Shown: positions 54,255 through 63,286 of the stretch, piece by piece
How positions within the stretch are numbered: the stretch's first letter is position 1
Layout of the letters: every line of letters starts with the position of its first letter
Source: JAWWPG01 sp033850885
GTDB lineage: Bacteria > Actinomycetota > Actinomycetes > Propionibacteriales > Nocardioidaceae
NCBI GenBank assembly: GCA_033850885.1
Contig: JAWWPG010000039.1
Span: 78,984 to 142,983, forward strand
Direction of reading: 5' to 3'
DNA length: 64,000 nt
The notes under the pieces: model-generated
Database searches by the model: none
What the model was told of the DNA's origin: nothing
Seen by the model: the letters and a program-made list of their open reading frames with translations, nothing else
Translations under genes and position numbers: made by a program

Positions 54255-55244
54255 ATGCACGCACGCACACTCGGAGCGGAAGGCCTTCGCGTGTCACCCC
54301 TCGGCCTCGGCTGCATGGGCATGAGCCAGGCGTTCGGTCCACGACCACCACGAGACGAGATGATCACGTTCCTTCGTGCGGCGGTGGACCGGGGCGTCAC
54401 CCTCTTCGACACCGCTGAGGTCTACGGTCCCTTCCACAACGAGGAGCTGGTGGGTGAGGCACTGCAACCGGTCCGCGGCGATGTGGTCATCGCCACCAAG
54501 TTCGGGTTCGCGTTCGACGAGAACGGCAAACAGACCGGCGTCACCAGCAGACCGGACAACATCCGCGCCGCCGTCGAGGGCTCCCTTCGTCGCCTGCGGA
54601 CCGACGCCATCGATCTGCTCTACCAGCACCGGGTCGACCCGGACGTTCCCATCGAGGACGTCGCGGGCACCGTCAAGGAGCTCATCGAGGCCGGTAATGT
54701 CCGCCACTTCGGGATGTCCGAGGCCGGCGTCGCAACGATCCGCCGCGCCCATGCGGTGCAGCCCGTCACGGCGCTGCAGAGTGAGTACTCCCTGTTCTGG
54801 CGCGAGCCCGAGGACGAGATTTTGCCCGTCCTCGAGGAGCTCGGCATCGGCTTCGTGCCGTTCAGTCCACTCGGACGCGGGTTCCTGACCGGTCAGGTCA
54901 CTGCCGGGACCGAGTTCGGCGAGGGAGACATCCGCGCCTCCCTCCCCCGCTTCGAGCGCGAAGCACTCAAGGCCAACCTCGCTCTCGTCGACCTCGTCAC
55001 CAAGGTCGCCGAGCGCAAGAACGCCACTGTCGGGCAGGTGGCGCTGGCCTGGTTGCTTGCGCAAAAGCCGTGGTTTGTGCCGATCCCCGGGACCAGGCGA
55101 CTCGAACGCCTCGACGAGAACCTGGGAGCGGCGGACCTCGACCTCACCCCGGAGGACCTCGACGAACTCGACAGAGCGTCAGCCAGCGTGCAGGTCCAGG
55201 GCGATCGCTACCCAGAAGCAATGCAACGGATGATCGACCGCTGA
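54255..55244 (+). CDS. aldo/keto reductase
   Basis: A 329-residue NADPH-dependent TIM-barrel reductase of the AKR13-like group. MHARTLGAEGLRVSPLGLGCMGMS, LFDTAEVYGPFHNEELVGEAL (Asp and Tyr of the tetrad), VIATKFGF (Lys), IDLLYQHRVDP (His), VPFSPLGRGFLTG and WFVPIPGTRRLERLDENLGA (cofactor phosphate site). It reduces aldehydes or ketones; substrate unknown. ATG 54255 follows GAAGGAGAACCGAA. It is cargo of the region between the IS6 remnants. Confidence 0.92.
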   Translation: MHARTLGAEGLRVSPLGLGCMGMSQAFGPRPPRDEMITFLRAAVDRGVTLFDTAEVYGPFHNEELVGEALQPVRGDVVIATKFGFAFDENGKQTGVTSRPDNIRAAVEGSLRRLRTDAIDLLYQHRVDPDVPIEDVAGTVKELIEAGNVRHFGMSEAGVATIRRAHAVQPVTALQSEYSLFWREPEDEILPVLEELGIGFVPFSPLGRGFLTGQVTAGTEFGEGDIRASLPRFEREALKANLALVDLVTKVAERKNATVGQVALAWLLAQKPWFVPIPGTRRLERLDENLGAADLDLTPEDLDELDRASASVQVQGDRYPEAMQRMIDR

Positions 55245-55654
55245 CTCCGTCAAAGGCCAATGTGACGAGTCTGCTGGATCCCGGCAACGGAGGACGTTCT
55301 CGCGATCAACCCTGCTGCATTCAGACTACGTTCGAACCCCTGGCTCAAAGGATGCGCGCATTGGCGGGGACGACAGACAGGCGAGAGCATGCCCCCTCGG
55401 TAGCGTGGGCGAATGAACGAGGGGGCGTTGGCCCGACGCGAACGGTTCAGGCCGGAGCGGTGAGGTTGCCGACAAGAGAATCGCCACAGTCCACGCCGGA
55501 GACGAAGCGGTGTGACGTGGGCTCTTGATGGCGGCCCTCGGCGAGCGCCCTGGCGGAAATGGGGGCGTGACATTTCCACCTGCTGTAGTAGACCCGTCCA
55601 CCGGACGAGGACCACCGCAAGAGCTTGTCCCGCTCCCTGCCTTTGGGAGCCGTG
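55245..55654. other. intergenic region, nothing recognised
   Basis: About 410 bases between convergent aldo/keto reductase genes. Several open frames exist but none has a ribosome site or recognisable domain. The stretch could hold a decayed gene; I cannot name one. Confidence 0.4.
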
Positions 55655-56659
55655 TTAAAGGGTCTGGGCTTCCGCCTCCGTGAGCGAGGAGGTGACAAGG
55701 TCAGCGATGGCCTGCATCTGCTGGGGACTCAAGGGGCCGTACTGGAGGGCGCCGACGTTTTCGCGTACCTGGGCCACGGTCTTGAAGCCGGGGATCGGGA
55801 GGCAGCGAGGGCTCCGCGCCCACAGGGCGCCGAGCGCGGCCTGCGCGAGGGTCCGACCGTCGCTCGTCAGAATGTCGCGCAGCTGCTCGATCACCTGGCG
55901 GCCCTTGGCCACTGGCCCTTCCTCAAAGTCCCAGCCGCGTTGCTGGCGCAGATCGCCTTCCGCGAAGCGGGTCGCTTGATTGAACTTGCCCGTGAGCAGC
56001 CCCTTGCCCAGGGGACCGTTGATGATCGCCGCGAGATCGTGCGCATCACAGAACGAAAGCATCTGGTCGGCCTCGGCAAAGAACATGGTCAACATGTTCA
56101 AGCCAAACTGGACGGCTGGGCTGTGCCCGCGCTCGACGAAGTGTCTGGCGCCCTCAGGTTCGGTGCCCCATGCGTAGTAGCGAATCTTGCCCTCCGCCAC
56201 CAGTTCATCCAGGGCATCGAGGACGGGATCAACAGCGGCCGGTTCGTAGTTGCCTATGTGGAATTGGTAGAGGTCGATGTAGTCGGTGCTCAAGCGGCGC
56301 AGGCTCGCCTCGCAGGCCTGCCTGATGTACGCCGGGCTGGCGTCCCGGCCGGTCATGTTGCCGGAGTACTCGTCGAAGGTCAGCCCAAACTTGGTCGCAA
56401 CGAGCACGCGATCGCGCCGGCCGGCCAGCGCCTGGCCCACAATGCGCTCGCTCTGCCCGGTGCCATAGATGTCGGCCGTGTCGACGAAGGTGATCCCGCC
56501 GTCGAGAGCGACATGGATGGCCCGTATCGCCTCGCCTTCGTCGATCTGTCCCCACCCAAACTGACTGTCGCGAAACTGGGTCGGGCCGCCGATGGCCCAG
56601 CAGCCCAAGCCTAAGGGGCTGACCTCCAGATTGGTCCAACCAAGTTTGCGAGCCTGCAT
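55655..56659 (-). CDS. aldo/keto reductase
   Basis: A 334-residue reductase of the YajO/YghZ-like aldo/keto group: LGWTNLEVSPLGLGCWAIGG, ITFVDTADIYGTGQSERIVGQAL (Asp, Tyr), VLVATKFGL (Lys), IDLYQFHIGN (His), IINGPLGKGLLTGKF, CLPIPGFKTVAQVRENVGAL. All tetrad positions are present. The ATG follows AGGAGGAGCACGAGAG. Only distantly related to the reductase convergent with it, so this is not a tandem duplicate. Confidence 0.92.
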   Translation of the reverse strand: MQARKLGWTNLEVSPLGLGCWAIGGPTQFRDSQFGWGQIDEGEAIRAIHVALDGGITFVDTADIYGTGQSERIVGQALAGRRDRVLVATKFGLTFDEYSGNMTGRDASPAYIRQACEASLRRLSTDYIDLYQFHIGNYEPAAVDPVLDALDELVAEGKIRYYAWGTEPEGARHFVERGHSPAVQFGLNMLTMFFAEADQMLSFCDAHDLAAIINGPLGKGLLTGKFNQATRFAEGDLRQQRGWDFEEGPVAKGRQVIEQLRDILTSDGRTLAQAALGALWARSPRCLPIPGFKTVAQVRENVGALQYGPLSPQQMQAIADLVTSSLTEAEAQTL

Positions 56660-57003
56660 CTCTCGTGCTCCTCCTTGCTCAGCACCGTGCCGGGCGCTCT
56701 AGACCGAGCCGAGCGAGAAGCATCGTGCGACCGGGTGCGGCGGCATCCCCCACTGGGCTACCGAGACGGTGTCAGGGTATACAGCCGCACAACAGGCGTC
56801 CCCAGCTCGCGAAACGAGCAATGCGGATAACGCCCTGGATGGCAAACTCCCCGGGGCGATCGGGCAAGATCGCACCTGGACGACGCGCGCGCGCATGTTC
56901 ACCGCCATGAAGGACATTGCATAGACCGTCCACAGGAAACCCACAGGTTGCGGGCGGTTCGACTCAGGCCGCATCCTCCCTGGTCTCAGGTTGTCGCCGG
57001 CCA
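56660..57003. other. promoter side of AKR gene, otherwise nothing recognised
   Basis: About 340 bases between the start of the minus-strand reductase and the IS6 remnant end. No coding sequence could be supported on either strand; the reductase promoter should lie at the left side. Confidence 0.4.
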
Positions 57004-57370
57004 GGCTCTGTTGCATTGTGTGATCGCGAGGTCGCGTGAGGCTTCGTTCGGTGGTCGGGGGGGTCGCTCAGATGGCAAGTGGCAACTCGTCGAAGGTGGC
57101 GCGAAGGCGCTCTCGGGGTGGCTGACGAGGGCGATCTCGTAGTATCCCGTCGAATGTTCTGGACGAGAGCATGACCACGGCCAGGGTGCGAGCTGACCGG
57201 AAGCGCTTCAGGCCACACATCGGTCGAAGCCTGGCTTTGAGTCGTCCGTGGTCGGATTGGATCCTGTTGTTCGCGTACTGCTCCGCGGTGTGCAGGGGCG
57301 AGGGGACCAGCTCGTCGAGAACCCGCGGGTGGGCCGGTTCCCGGTCGCTGGTGACCTCGACCGGCACCTG
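57004..57370 (-). mobile_element. IS6-family transposase 3' remnant with terminal repeat
   Basis: The minus strand encodes the C-terminal third of an IS6-type transposase: MPVEVTSDREPAHPRVLDELVP, AEQYANNRIQSDHGRLKARLRPM, then RERLRATFDEL, to a stop at 57068. The end at 57004-57015 reads GGCTCTGTTGCA, the typical IS6100/IS6-like terminal repeat. Homology stops near 57370, so the 5' two thirds are missing. It faces the other IS6 remnant at 50950-51262 with about 5.7 kb between. Confidence 0.85.
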
Positions 57371-57436
57371 AGATGCGTGTCCGCGCGCGGATCGGCCGGC
57401 CGTGGTGGCCGGCCGGCCGATCGGTGGTGACGCGGG

Positions 57437-58870
57437 TCAGTGGACGGGACGCAGCAGGTGGTTGACAGTGAAGACGCCGACACTGCGGCCTCTGGCAATA
57501 CCGACCTCCTCGGCGTGGCGGAAGTGGAAGCCGATGAGCACCCGGGACCAGCCGTTCTCCGCGGCGGCCTGCGTGAAGGAGTGGTACGTCCGGTTGACCT
57601 GGTCGTCCTCGCCGCACCGCTGACCTTCCGGGAGCGTCTGGCTGCATGCGGTGAAGGTGATGTGGTTCGTGCCGAAGAATTGGCGCATGACCCAGGCTCC
57701 GATCCCGCCCTCGATGGCGTGCGCGGATTCGTGGTCGGGGATGGGCGGGGTCTGCACAAGCGGCGTCCAGGTCGGATCCGCGTCGGTGTTCGGGTTGCCG
57801 TCGTCGGCAGCGAGCTGGATGGCCGTAACGGGACGCCAGAACTTGTAGTCGTACTTGCTCTCGAACGAGGCGATGTAGCCGTCGGCCAACCCGGCGTTCA
57901 GCAGCGCGAACAGTCTGGCGTTCTGCCACATGTCGAGGTGCTGGGACTGCGAGACGGTGCGGGCGATGCCGTTCCACATCAGGGGCGAGTTCTCGAGCCA
58001 GAAGAGCGCGATCTGGGTCTGGTCCGGCGTCCGGTCGCTTGGCGTGGTGACACCGTCGCCGCCGAGGCGCTTCACCTCCTTGAAGTCGGCGGTGTACTGC
58101 TCGGAGGTGACCGAGTACGGCGGCTCAGGGAAGAACTGATGGCTCGACCGCAGCGCGAACGTTGTCACATTGCCCCAGCCGGGTGCGAAGGCGAACGGGG
58201 CTCCCGGTGTGAAGCGCCACTCGCCGGGCTTCGTCCCCTGGGGATAGTCCGGGTCGACCATCGGCGTGTGCGACCCGTCACCAGTCCGGATGGCAAGGAT
58301 GAGCTCTGCGGCGGCGCGCCCCAACGCTCGGCCCCGGGCCTTCGCGATGCCGTCGGGGATGGCAGACATCGCCTCGTCGTAGTCGGCGAGCACCTGGGCA
58401 ACTCCTGCGTGGATGCATTCCGGCGGCACCACGTCCGGGAAGGCCTTGATGATGGGAACGAGGGTGTTCTTGGCGGCCGAGGCCACTGCGGCGGGGGGCG
58501 AGGCGCCCGGCACGTGGGCGTGCAGGGCGTAGGGCTGCGAGCGCAGGTGGATCGCGTTGAGTGCGTCATGGATGGCGAGCTGCACCTCGGCGTACATCCT
58601 CGACTCGATCAGCGGGTTGCCGTTCGGCGCGATACAGGCCGCGACGGCGGCGTCACCTGCGTTGGCGTTCCAGCGCAGGACGGCGTCCTGACCACTTTCA
58701 GATGCGGTGGCGGCGCCGGTGACATGAGGTGCCGCTCCGAGTCCGCCAAGGGCGGGATGTGCGGCGGTAGCGGGTCCGGGCACGGCGAGGGCGGCAGCGG
58801 CCAGAGTGAGCGTCGCGACGCCACCCAGGTGCCGCGGCAGCCAGCTAAGGCGAAGGGGTGAGCGGAACAT
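57437..58870 (-). CDS. secreted vanadium-dependent haloperoxidase-like protein
   Basis: A 477-residue exported protein of the PAP2/vanadium haloperoxidase superfamily. Signal peptide about 1-36 (LTLAAAALAVPGPATAA). Vanadate-site motifs are present in order: YKFWRPVTAI (Lys, Arg), PDHESAHAIEGG (Ser-x-His) and SRVLIGFHFRHAEEVG (Arg, His). Such enzymes oxidise halides with peroxide; bacterial relatives may instead be phosphatases. Its start overlaps the end of the truncated sigma gene by 26 bases. It is complete and family length. Confidence 0.9.
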   Translation of the reverse strand: MFRSPLRLSWLPRHLGGVATLTLAAAALAVPGPATAAHPALGGLGAAPHVTGAATASESGQDAVLRWNANAGDAAVAACIAPNGNPLIESRMYAEVQLAIHDALNAIHLRSQPYALHAHVPGASPPAAVASAAKNTLVPIIKAFPDVVPPECIHAGVAQVLADYDEAMSAIPDGIAKARGRALGRAAAELILAIRTGDGSHTPMVDPDYPQGTKPGEWRFTPGAPFAFAPGWGNVTTFALRSSHQFFPEPPYSVTSEQYTADFKEVKRLGGDGVTTPSDRTPDQTQIALFWLENSPLMWNGIARTVSQSQHLDMWQNARLFALLNAGLADGYIASFESKYDYKFWRPVTAIQLAADDGNPNTDADPTWTPLVQTPPIPDHESAHAIEGGIGAWVMRQFFGTNHITFTACSQTLPEGQRCGEDDQVNRTYHSFTQAAAENGWSRVLIGFHFRHAEEVGIARGRSVGVFTVNHLLRPVH

Positions 58871-59303
58871 ATCGGACTCCTGTCGGAAGGGAAATGTGGT
58901 GGGCGCCGACCCTGGCGGTGCCTATGAAGACCGCACCAACGGTCGCCATACGCGGAATTGCGTAGGTACTGCGTGCCGCCAGGCACCGGTCGAAGCAGCA
59001 TGTTTCGTGGAGGTGCGCTGGTGTGCCAGCGCCGAGGGTGGCGACGGCGCCGGGGACCTTCGGCATGATCTTGCGGAACACATTGGTGTGTCGCCACCGG
59101 TTGCGCCGGTCGTTGAGCGCGACGGTCCGCAGCCACGCTTCGGGGTTGTCCAGGTGGGCGAACCGGGCCGCCTGCCCCATCGCTTTGACGAAGGCTTCCT
59201 GGACGGCATCCTCGGCCTGGTCTCCGCAGGCGGCGAGCAGCTGCACGATGAGCCGGCGGTACGACGTGTCGTACGTCTCGAGCATGAACTCCTGCCCGCT
59301 CAC
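58845..59303 (-). pseudogene. truncated ECF sigma factor
   Basis: Starts GTG at 59303 and encodes sigma region 2: YDTSYRRLIVQLLAACGD, EDAVQEAFVKAMGQAARFAHLDNPEAWLRTVALN, RWRHTNVFRKIMPKVPG. Homology ends near 59040, after which the frame runs as unrelated sequence (ETCCFDRCLAARSTY) into the haloperoxidase start. Region 4, needed for -35 recognition, is missing. The shared part is very similar at DNA level to 61110-61290 in the fused regulator gene, so these are paralogous copies. Confidence 0.8.
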
Positions 59304-59390
59304 CCGTCCCCTCTCGCCGCCTGTTGCATGTACGACACTTCAGCGGCTCGGCCGGTTTGGAGACGGCGCCCTGGGAGGTTGATCTCCCGG

Positions 59391-59550
59391 TCAGCGGTAG
59401 CGGATCTGTGTGGGGACCAGATCAAGGTTGAGCGCCATCCCGAATCTGCGGACTTCCCCTTGGTCGAGGTATGTCTGGACCTGGAACTCGCCGGCCCGCA
59501 ACGCCTCTGGGTGGTCTCGGACGTGGACGGCGCGGCAATTACCGCGTCCT
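59391..59550 (-). pseudogene. remnant of a second membrane Asp-box protein
   Basis: The frame ending TGA at 59391-59393 reads VHVRDHPEALRAGEFQVQTY, LDQGEV and FGMALNLDLVPTQIRYR. It aligns with VHILHTPGPLQGGEVLVQSY, LDRGPV and YSLALDLQ of the intact protein encoded at 59595-60893. It is thus a leftover of a duplicated copy that accompanied the truncated sigma gene. Neither end of the gene remains. Confidence 0.6.
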
Positions 59551-59594
59551 CGGCCGCTGCCTGGTCACCGCAACCTGACCACCCGAACGCGTGG

Positions 59595-60893
59595 TCATCG
59601 GTCGGCGACCTGCGTCCAGGTCTGGCCGCCGTCGGTTGACCTGAGGAGTCCCGGGGAGAGCGAACCCATGATGCTGTCCTCGTAGACGAACACGACAGAC
59701 GATCCTCCACTTGTGGACACGGTTGCCAAATGCTCGAATGTGTAGACGTTGACCGGTCCGCGGCGGGCCGGCAGGTGTGCGTGCACCGCGAAGGCACGGG
59801 ACCAGTCAGGGCCAGCGCTGGTAATCAAGTATGGGGGTACCCCGGGCGATCCATTCCACCTCACCCTCCCGAGGAGTGAGCCATCGGGCAACGCCACCGT
59901 CCACGACGGCACCGCATCCCCCCACGTGAAACCCTTGCTGGATTGGTTGAGGGAGTTGGCGTAGGTGTGGCGCGTCGGTGGCTCGGCGATGGTGTGCCAT
60001 GTGGCGCCGGCATCGTCGCTGCGGATCAGGTTGAGCAGACCGCCATGCTCGTCCAGGGAGTACAGATCCATGGTCCCCGGCTGTGAGTAGATGGGTTCGT
60101 AGCTGGCACTCGGCGCGGACGCAAACTGGTGCGTGGACCAGGTTCGGCCACCGTCGGTTGACCAACTGACGCCGGTTCGGCTGGGGGACCAGAGCAGGCT
60201 CGGGTCACCGTAGAGCTCGAACGTGTCGGGCGGTCGTGCGATCGGGTGCGCGGTCGCGGTCTGCAGGTCGAGGGCCAGCGAGTAGCCGGGTACCGGCCCA
60301 CGGTCGAGGTAGCTCTGGACGAGGACCTCCCCGCCCTGCAAGGGGCCAGGAGTGTGCAGGATGTGGACCGGCCGGCGGTCGCCAGTTGGGGACACGAGCT
60401 CGCTGTGCTGGAACTGCGAGACGAAGAACACGTCGGGACCGGCTGCCGTGATCCGGGTGCCGCGACCCTGAGGATCGTTGTGGAGCAGGAAAGTGGTCCG
60501 AGTGTCGAACCCGTCATCGGTGACGGCAATTGCGAGACCCTGGGGTGCTGACCACGCAGCGGCGAGGGAGTCGGGTTTGTCAGGCAGCACGGCCACACTC
60601 TCGGGAGAGGCGGTCGGGTTGCCGAGGATTGCTGATGCCCTGGTTACGGGGAGACTTGACGTGGTGGTGGGTGTGGGGGTGTGGGCGGGCCGGTTTGGGG
60701 TGCCTTGGGTGTCGTTGACGACCTGCAGGCCGAGGGCGACGATAGCGATCACGGCGGCGGCGGCGATGCCGGATGCTGCTGTCAGGTTGCGGCGGCGCCG
60801 TCTCGCGGTGGTCACCAGCGCGTCGTAGTCGGGGGGTACGACGCCCGGGCGGGTCTCGCGGGCGAACCTGTCGAGCCGGGTGGTGTCAACCAT
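59595..60893 (-). CDS. membrane-anchored Asp-box (BNR) protein
   Basis: A 432-residue protein: cytoplasmic N-terminus of about 37 residues (LDRFARETRPGVVPPDYDALV, basic RRRR), one transmembrane helix (LTAASGIAAAAVIAIVALGL), then a Thr/Pro-rich linker and an outside beta-propeller with Asp boxes (STDGGRTWS, SDDAGATWHT, STDGGQTWTQV). Its start overlaps the stop of the sigma fusion gene by eight bases. A short inner domain plus large outer sensor directly behind a sigma gene is the layout of a membrane anti-sigma regulator, but no zinc-finger anti-sigma motif is visible. Confidence 0.8.
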   Translation of the reverse strand: MVDTTRLDRFARETRPGVVPPDYDALVTTARRRRRNLTAASGIAAAAVIAIVALGLQVVNDTQGTPNRPAHTPTPTTTSSLPVTRASAILGNPTASPESVAVLPDKPDSLAAAWSAPQGLAIAVTDDGFDTRTTFLLHNDPQGRGTRITAAGPDVFFVSQFQHSELVSPTGDRRPVHILHTPGPLQGGEVLVQSYLDRGPVPGYSLALDLQTATAHPIARPPDTFELYGDPSLLWSPSRTGVSWSTDGGRTWSTHQFASAPSASYEPIYSQPGTMDLYSLDEHGGLLNLIRSDDAGATWHTIAEPPTRHTYANSLNQSSKGFTWGDAVPSWTVALPDGSLLGRVRWNGSPGVPPYLITSAGPDWSRAFAVHAHLPARRGPVNVYTFEHLATVSTSGGSSVVFVYEDSIMGSLSPGLLRSTDGGQTWTQVADR

Positions 60894-62379
60894 AATGGGA
60901 CTCCTCCTCGTCTGACAGCAGCAACGCGAGGAGTGCTCGGCCCTTGACGAGCCTGGTCTTCACCGTTCCTTCGGGGATCCCTAGTTGGCGGGCGATCTCG
61001 GCGGTGGGCTGGTCGCCGATGTGGTGCAAGGTGACGACCAGGCGTAGCTCGTGGGGGATCTGGCTGAGCGCCGTCACTAGTGCGACGTGGTCCGGGGAGA
61101 GGTCGAGGGTGGCGACGGTGCCGGGGACCTTCGGCATGATCTTGCGGAAGACGTTGGAGTGTCGCCACCGGTTGCGCAGGTGGTTGAGCGCGACGGTCCG
61201 CAGCCAGGCTTCGGGGTTGTCCAGGTGGGCGAACCGGGACGCCTGTCCGATGGCCTTGACGAAGGCTTCCTGGACGGCGTCCTCGGCTTCGGTCTGGTCG
61301 AGCTTCCGGAAGATCTGACGCAGGTGGTAGTCGACCGTGTGCGGCGAGATGAAGAGCGCGGCGGCGGTCTCGCGGTTGGTGAGTCCCGCGGCGACGTGTT
61401 CGGCGATGCTGCGCTCGGAGGGGGTGAGCGCGAAAGCGTAGGCGTGGCGCGCGGACAGCGATTGCTCGCTCGGCGGCGAAAGCCAGATGAGGGCGCCGAC
61501 GTGGGTCGGCCCGTCGTACACCTGTTCGCAGCGGATCGGCGTGGCACCGGAGTGGATGACGAGTGGGTCCCCGGCCCCGCGTGGGCTTCCCATGCTGTGT
61601 TGCGCCCAATCCCATAGCTGCTCCCGGTCGGCGGACGCGACCGCGGTGCCCGCCGAGGTGTTGAGGAACATCGAGGTGGCGTCGAGCGCGACGAGTGGAC
61701 CCTTGACGTGGCGTCGTGCGCGGACGAAGGCGTCATGAAGAGCGCTCGAGTACAACCCGCGCTCGGCGAGGAGCCGCTGCTCTGTCTCGTACACGATGCG
61801 CCCAACAAGAGCCAATACCACGGGGCTATAGGTCGGGTCCGCCGAGGTGATGTTGACGACCCCAGCGAGCTGCCCCGTCGTCGGGTCGACGACCGGCGAG
61901 CTCGCGCAGGACACATGGGTCAGCGCGTCCGCGTAATGCTCGAATCCGCGGACAACTGAGGGCGCACCCGAATACGCGGCGAGGCCGATTGAGTTGGTCC
62001 CGATCAGTGCTTCGTCGCAGACGAACCCCGGCGCGGCGCCAACCGCGTCCATCAGCAGCGCGTGATGAGCAGTTCGTGTCCAACGCCCGATGACATGGCT
62101 GCGTTGGTCCGTGAGCAGGAGGGCTACCGGAAGATCCGGGAGGTCGCAGCTCACGGCGGTGAGGACGGGTGCCGCGGCCCACCGCAACCGGCTGTCGTGG
62201 TCGATGTCCGGGTCGTAAGGTGCGTGGATTCGATCGGGTTTCAGACCTGCCTGGGCTGCACGCCCCCACGAGTCGCGCACGACGTCGCTGACTGGTGACG
62301 CACCATCGGCGCTGTCGGCGACGCGCGCTAGGACGTGCCGCAGCGCCCCGTCAAACCTTGCCGGCTGGTGACCGGTCAC
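60886..62379 (-). CDS. fusion: GAF-LuxR regulator joined to ECF sigma factor
   Basis: A 497-residue chimera in one frame. Residues 1-365 or so are a GAF-sensor HTH regulator: EALIGTNSIGLAAYSGAPSV, GQLAGVVNITSADPTYSP, then a LuxR HTH (LTPSERSIAEHVAAGLTNRE ... HTVDYHLRQIFRKLDQ). At about 61290 it continues into an ECF sigma factor: AEDAVQEAFVKAIG, NPEAWLRTVALNHLRNRWR, and region 4 (EIARQLGIPEGTVKTRLVKGR). The sigma part lacks the first helix of region 2, which survives in the truncated copy at 58845-59303. Either a recombination product or a new bifunctional regulator. GTG start at 62379, divergent from the SDR gene. Confidence 0.85.
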   Translation of the reverse strand: MTGHQPARFDGALRHVLARVADSADGASPVSDVVRDSWGRAAQAGLKPDRIHAPYDPDIDHDSRLRWAAAPVLTAVSCDLPDLPVALLLTDQRSHVIGRWTRTAHHALLMDAVGAAPGFVCDEALIGTNSIGLAAYSGAPSVVRGFEHYADALTHVSCASSPVVDPTTGQLAGVVNITSADPTYSPVVLALVGRIVYETEQRLLAERGLYSSALHDAFVRARRHVKGPLVALDATSMFLNTSAGTAVASADREQLWDWAQHSMGSPRGAGDPLVIHSGATPIRCEQVYDGPTHVGALIWLSPPSEQSLSARHAYAFALTPSERSIAEHVAAGLTNRETAAALFISPHTVDYHLRQIFRKLDQTEAEDAVQEAFVKAIGQASRFAHLDNPEAWLRTVALNHLRNRWRHSNVFRKIMPKVPGTVATLDLSPDHVALVTALSQIPHELRLVVTLHHIGDQPTAEIARQLGIPEGTVKTRLVKGRALLALLLSDEEESHYG

Positions 62380-62468
62380 GCGAGCAGACTACGCGTTCGC
62401 GTGGGGTCGCGCTGGGTCATTTCCCTTACGTTGGCCTGGACCCGTTCGGCACAGTTAGGGACGTCATC

Positions 62469-63260
62469 GTGGACCTTCACCTCTCCGGCAAGGTTGCGGT
62501 GGTGACCGGAGCAAGCAAGGGAATCGGCCTTGCTGTCACGCGGGCCTTGGCGTCGGAGGGAGTGAGAGTTGTCGCGGGCGCCCTACACGGCAGTTCCGAA
62601 CTCGACGTGCTCACAGACCGGTACGATGACGTTCAGTCAGTGACCGTCGACCTGACCAATCCGCAAGGCCCGGCCGACCTCGTCGCGGCAGCAACGGTGC
62701 GACACGACCGACTGGACATTCTGGTCAACAACGTCGGGGCCGTGCGTCCGCGGCTCGACGGGTTCCTCGCGCTGACCGATGAGGACTGGGACTGGGCGCT
62801 TACGATCAATTTTCTCGCGGTAGTCCGGGCGACGCGTGCGGCGATACCCCACCTGCTGAAGCAGGACAGCTCCGCCGTCATCACCGTCAGTTCCGTCAAC
62901 GCCTTCCTGCCGGACCCGGGCGTGATCGACTACAGCGCCGCCAAGGCCGCGCTCACGAACTTCTGCAAGTCGCTGTCCCAGGAGTTCGGCGGTCGCGGTG
63001 TTCGCGTGAACACCATCAGCCCGGGCCCTGTGCAGACCGACCTATGGCTCGGAGACGACGGGGTTGCCTCAACCGTGGGTCAAGCCGCCGGCACCACCCC
63101 CGACGAGGTGGTCGCCAAGCAGCAGGCTGACATCGTCACAGGGCGGTTTACCCAGCCCCGTGAGATCGCCGACCTGGTCCTGCTGCTGGCAAGCGACCGC
63201 GTCACGAACGTGACCGGCAGCGACGTCCTCATCGACGGAGGACTCATCAAGACCCTGTGA
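62469..63260 (+). CDS. SDR-family oxidoreductase
   Basis: A 263-residue short-chain dehydrogenase/reductase: KVAVVTGASKGIGLAVTRALAS (cofactor), LVNNVGAVRPR, ITVSSVNAFLPD (Ser) and IDYSAAKAALTNFCKSL (Tyr, Lys), ending GSDVLIDGGLIKTL. A classical FabG-like NAD(P)-dependent alcohol/ketone oxidoreductase with unknown substrate. GTG 62469 follows TTAGGGACGTCATC. It is divergent from the GAF-LuxR-sigma gene and 26 bases ahead of a hydrolase, so both may be that regulator's target operon. Confidence 0.92.
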   Translation: MDLHLSGKVAVVTGASKGIGLAVTRALASEGVRVVAGALHGSSELDVLTDRYDDVQSVTVDLTNPQGPADLVAAATVRHDRLDILVNNVGAVRPRLDGFLALTDEDWDWALTINFLAVVRATRAAIPHLLKQDSSAVITVSSVNAFLPDPGVIDYSAAKAALTNFCKSLSQEFGGRGVRVNTISPGPVQTDLWLGDDGVASTVGQAAGTTPDEVVAKQQADIVTGRFTQPREIADLVLLLASDRVTNVTGSDVLIDGGLIKTL

Positions 63261-63286
63261 CCACCAAGCGAAAGGGAGAAAGCACG

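Noticed and set aside
57440..58861. 473-residue open frame opposite the haloperoxidase gene
   Set aside because: Exact antisense shadow of a gene with all vanadate-site motifs; no ribosome site and no recognisable domain.
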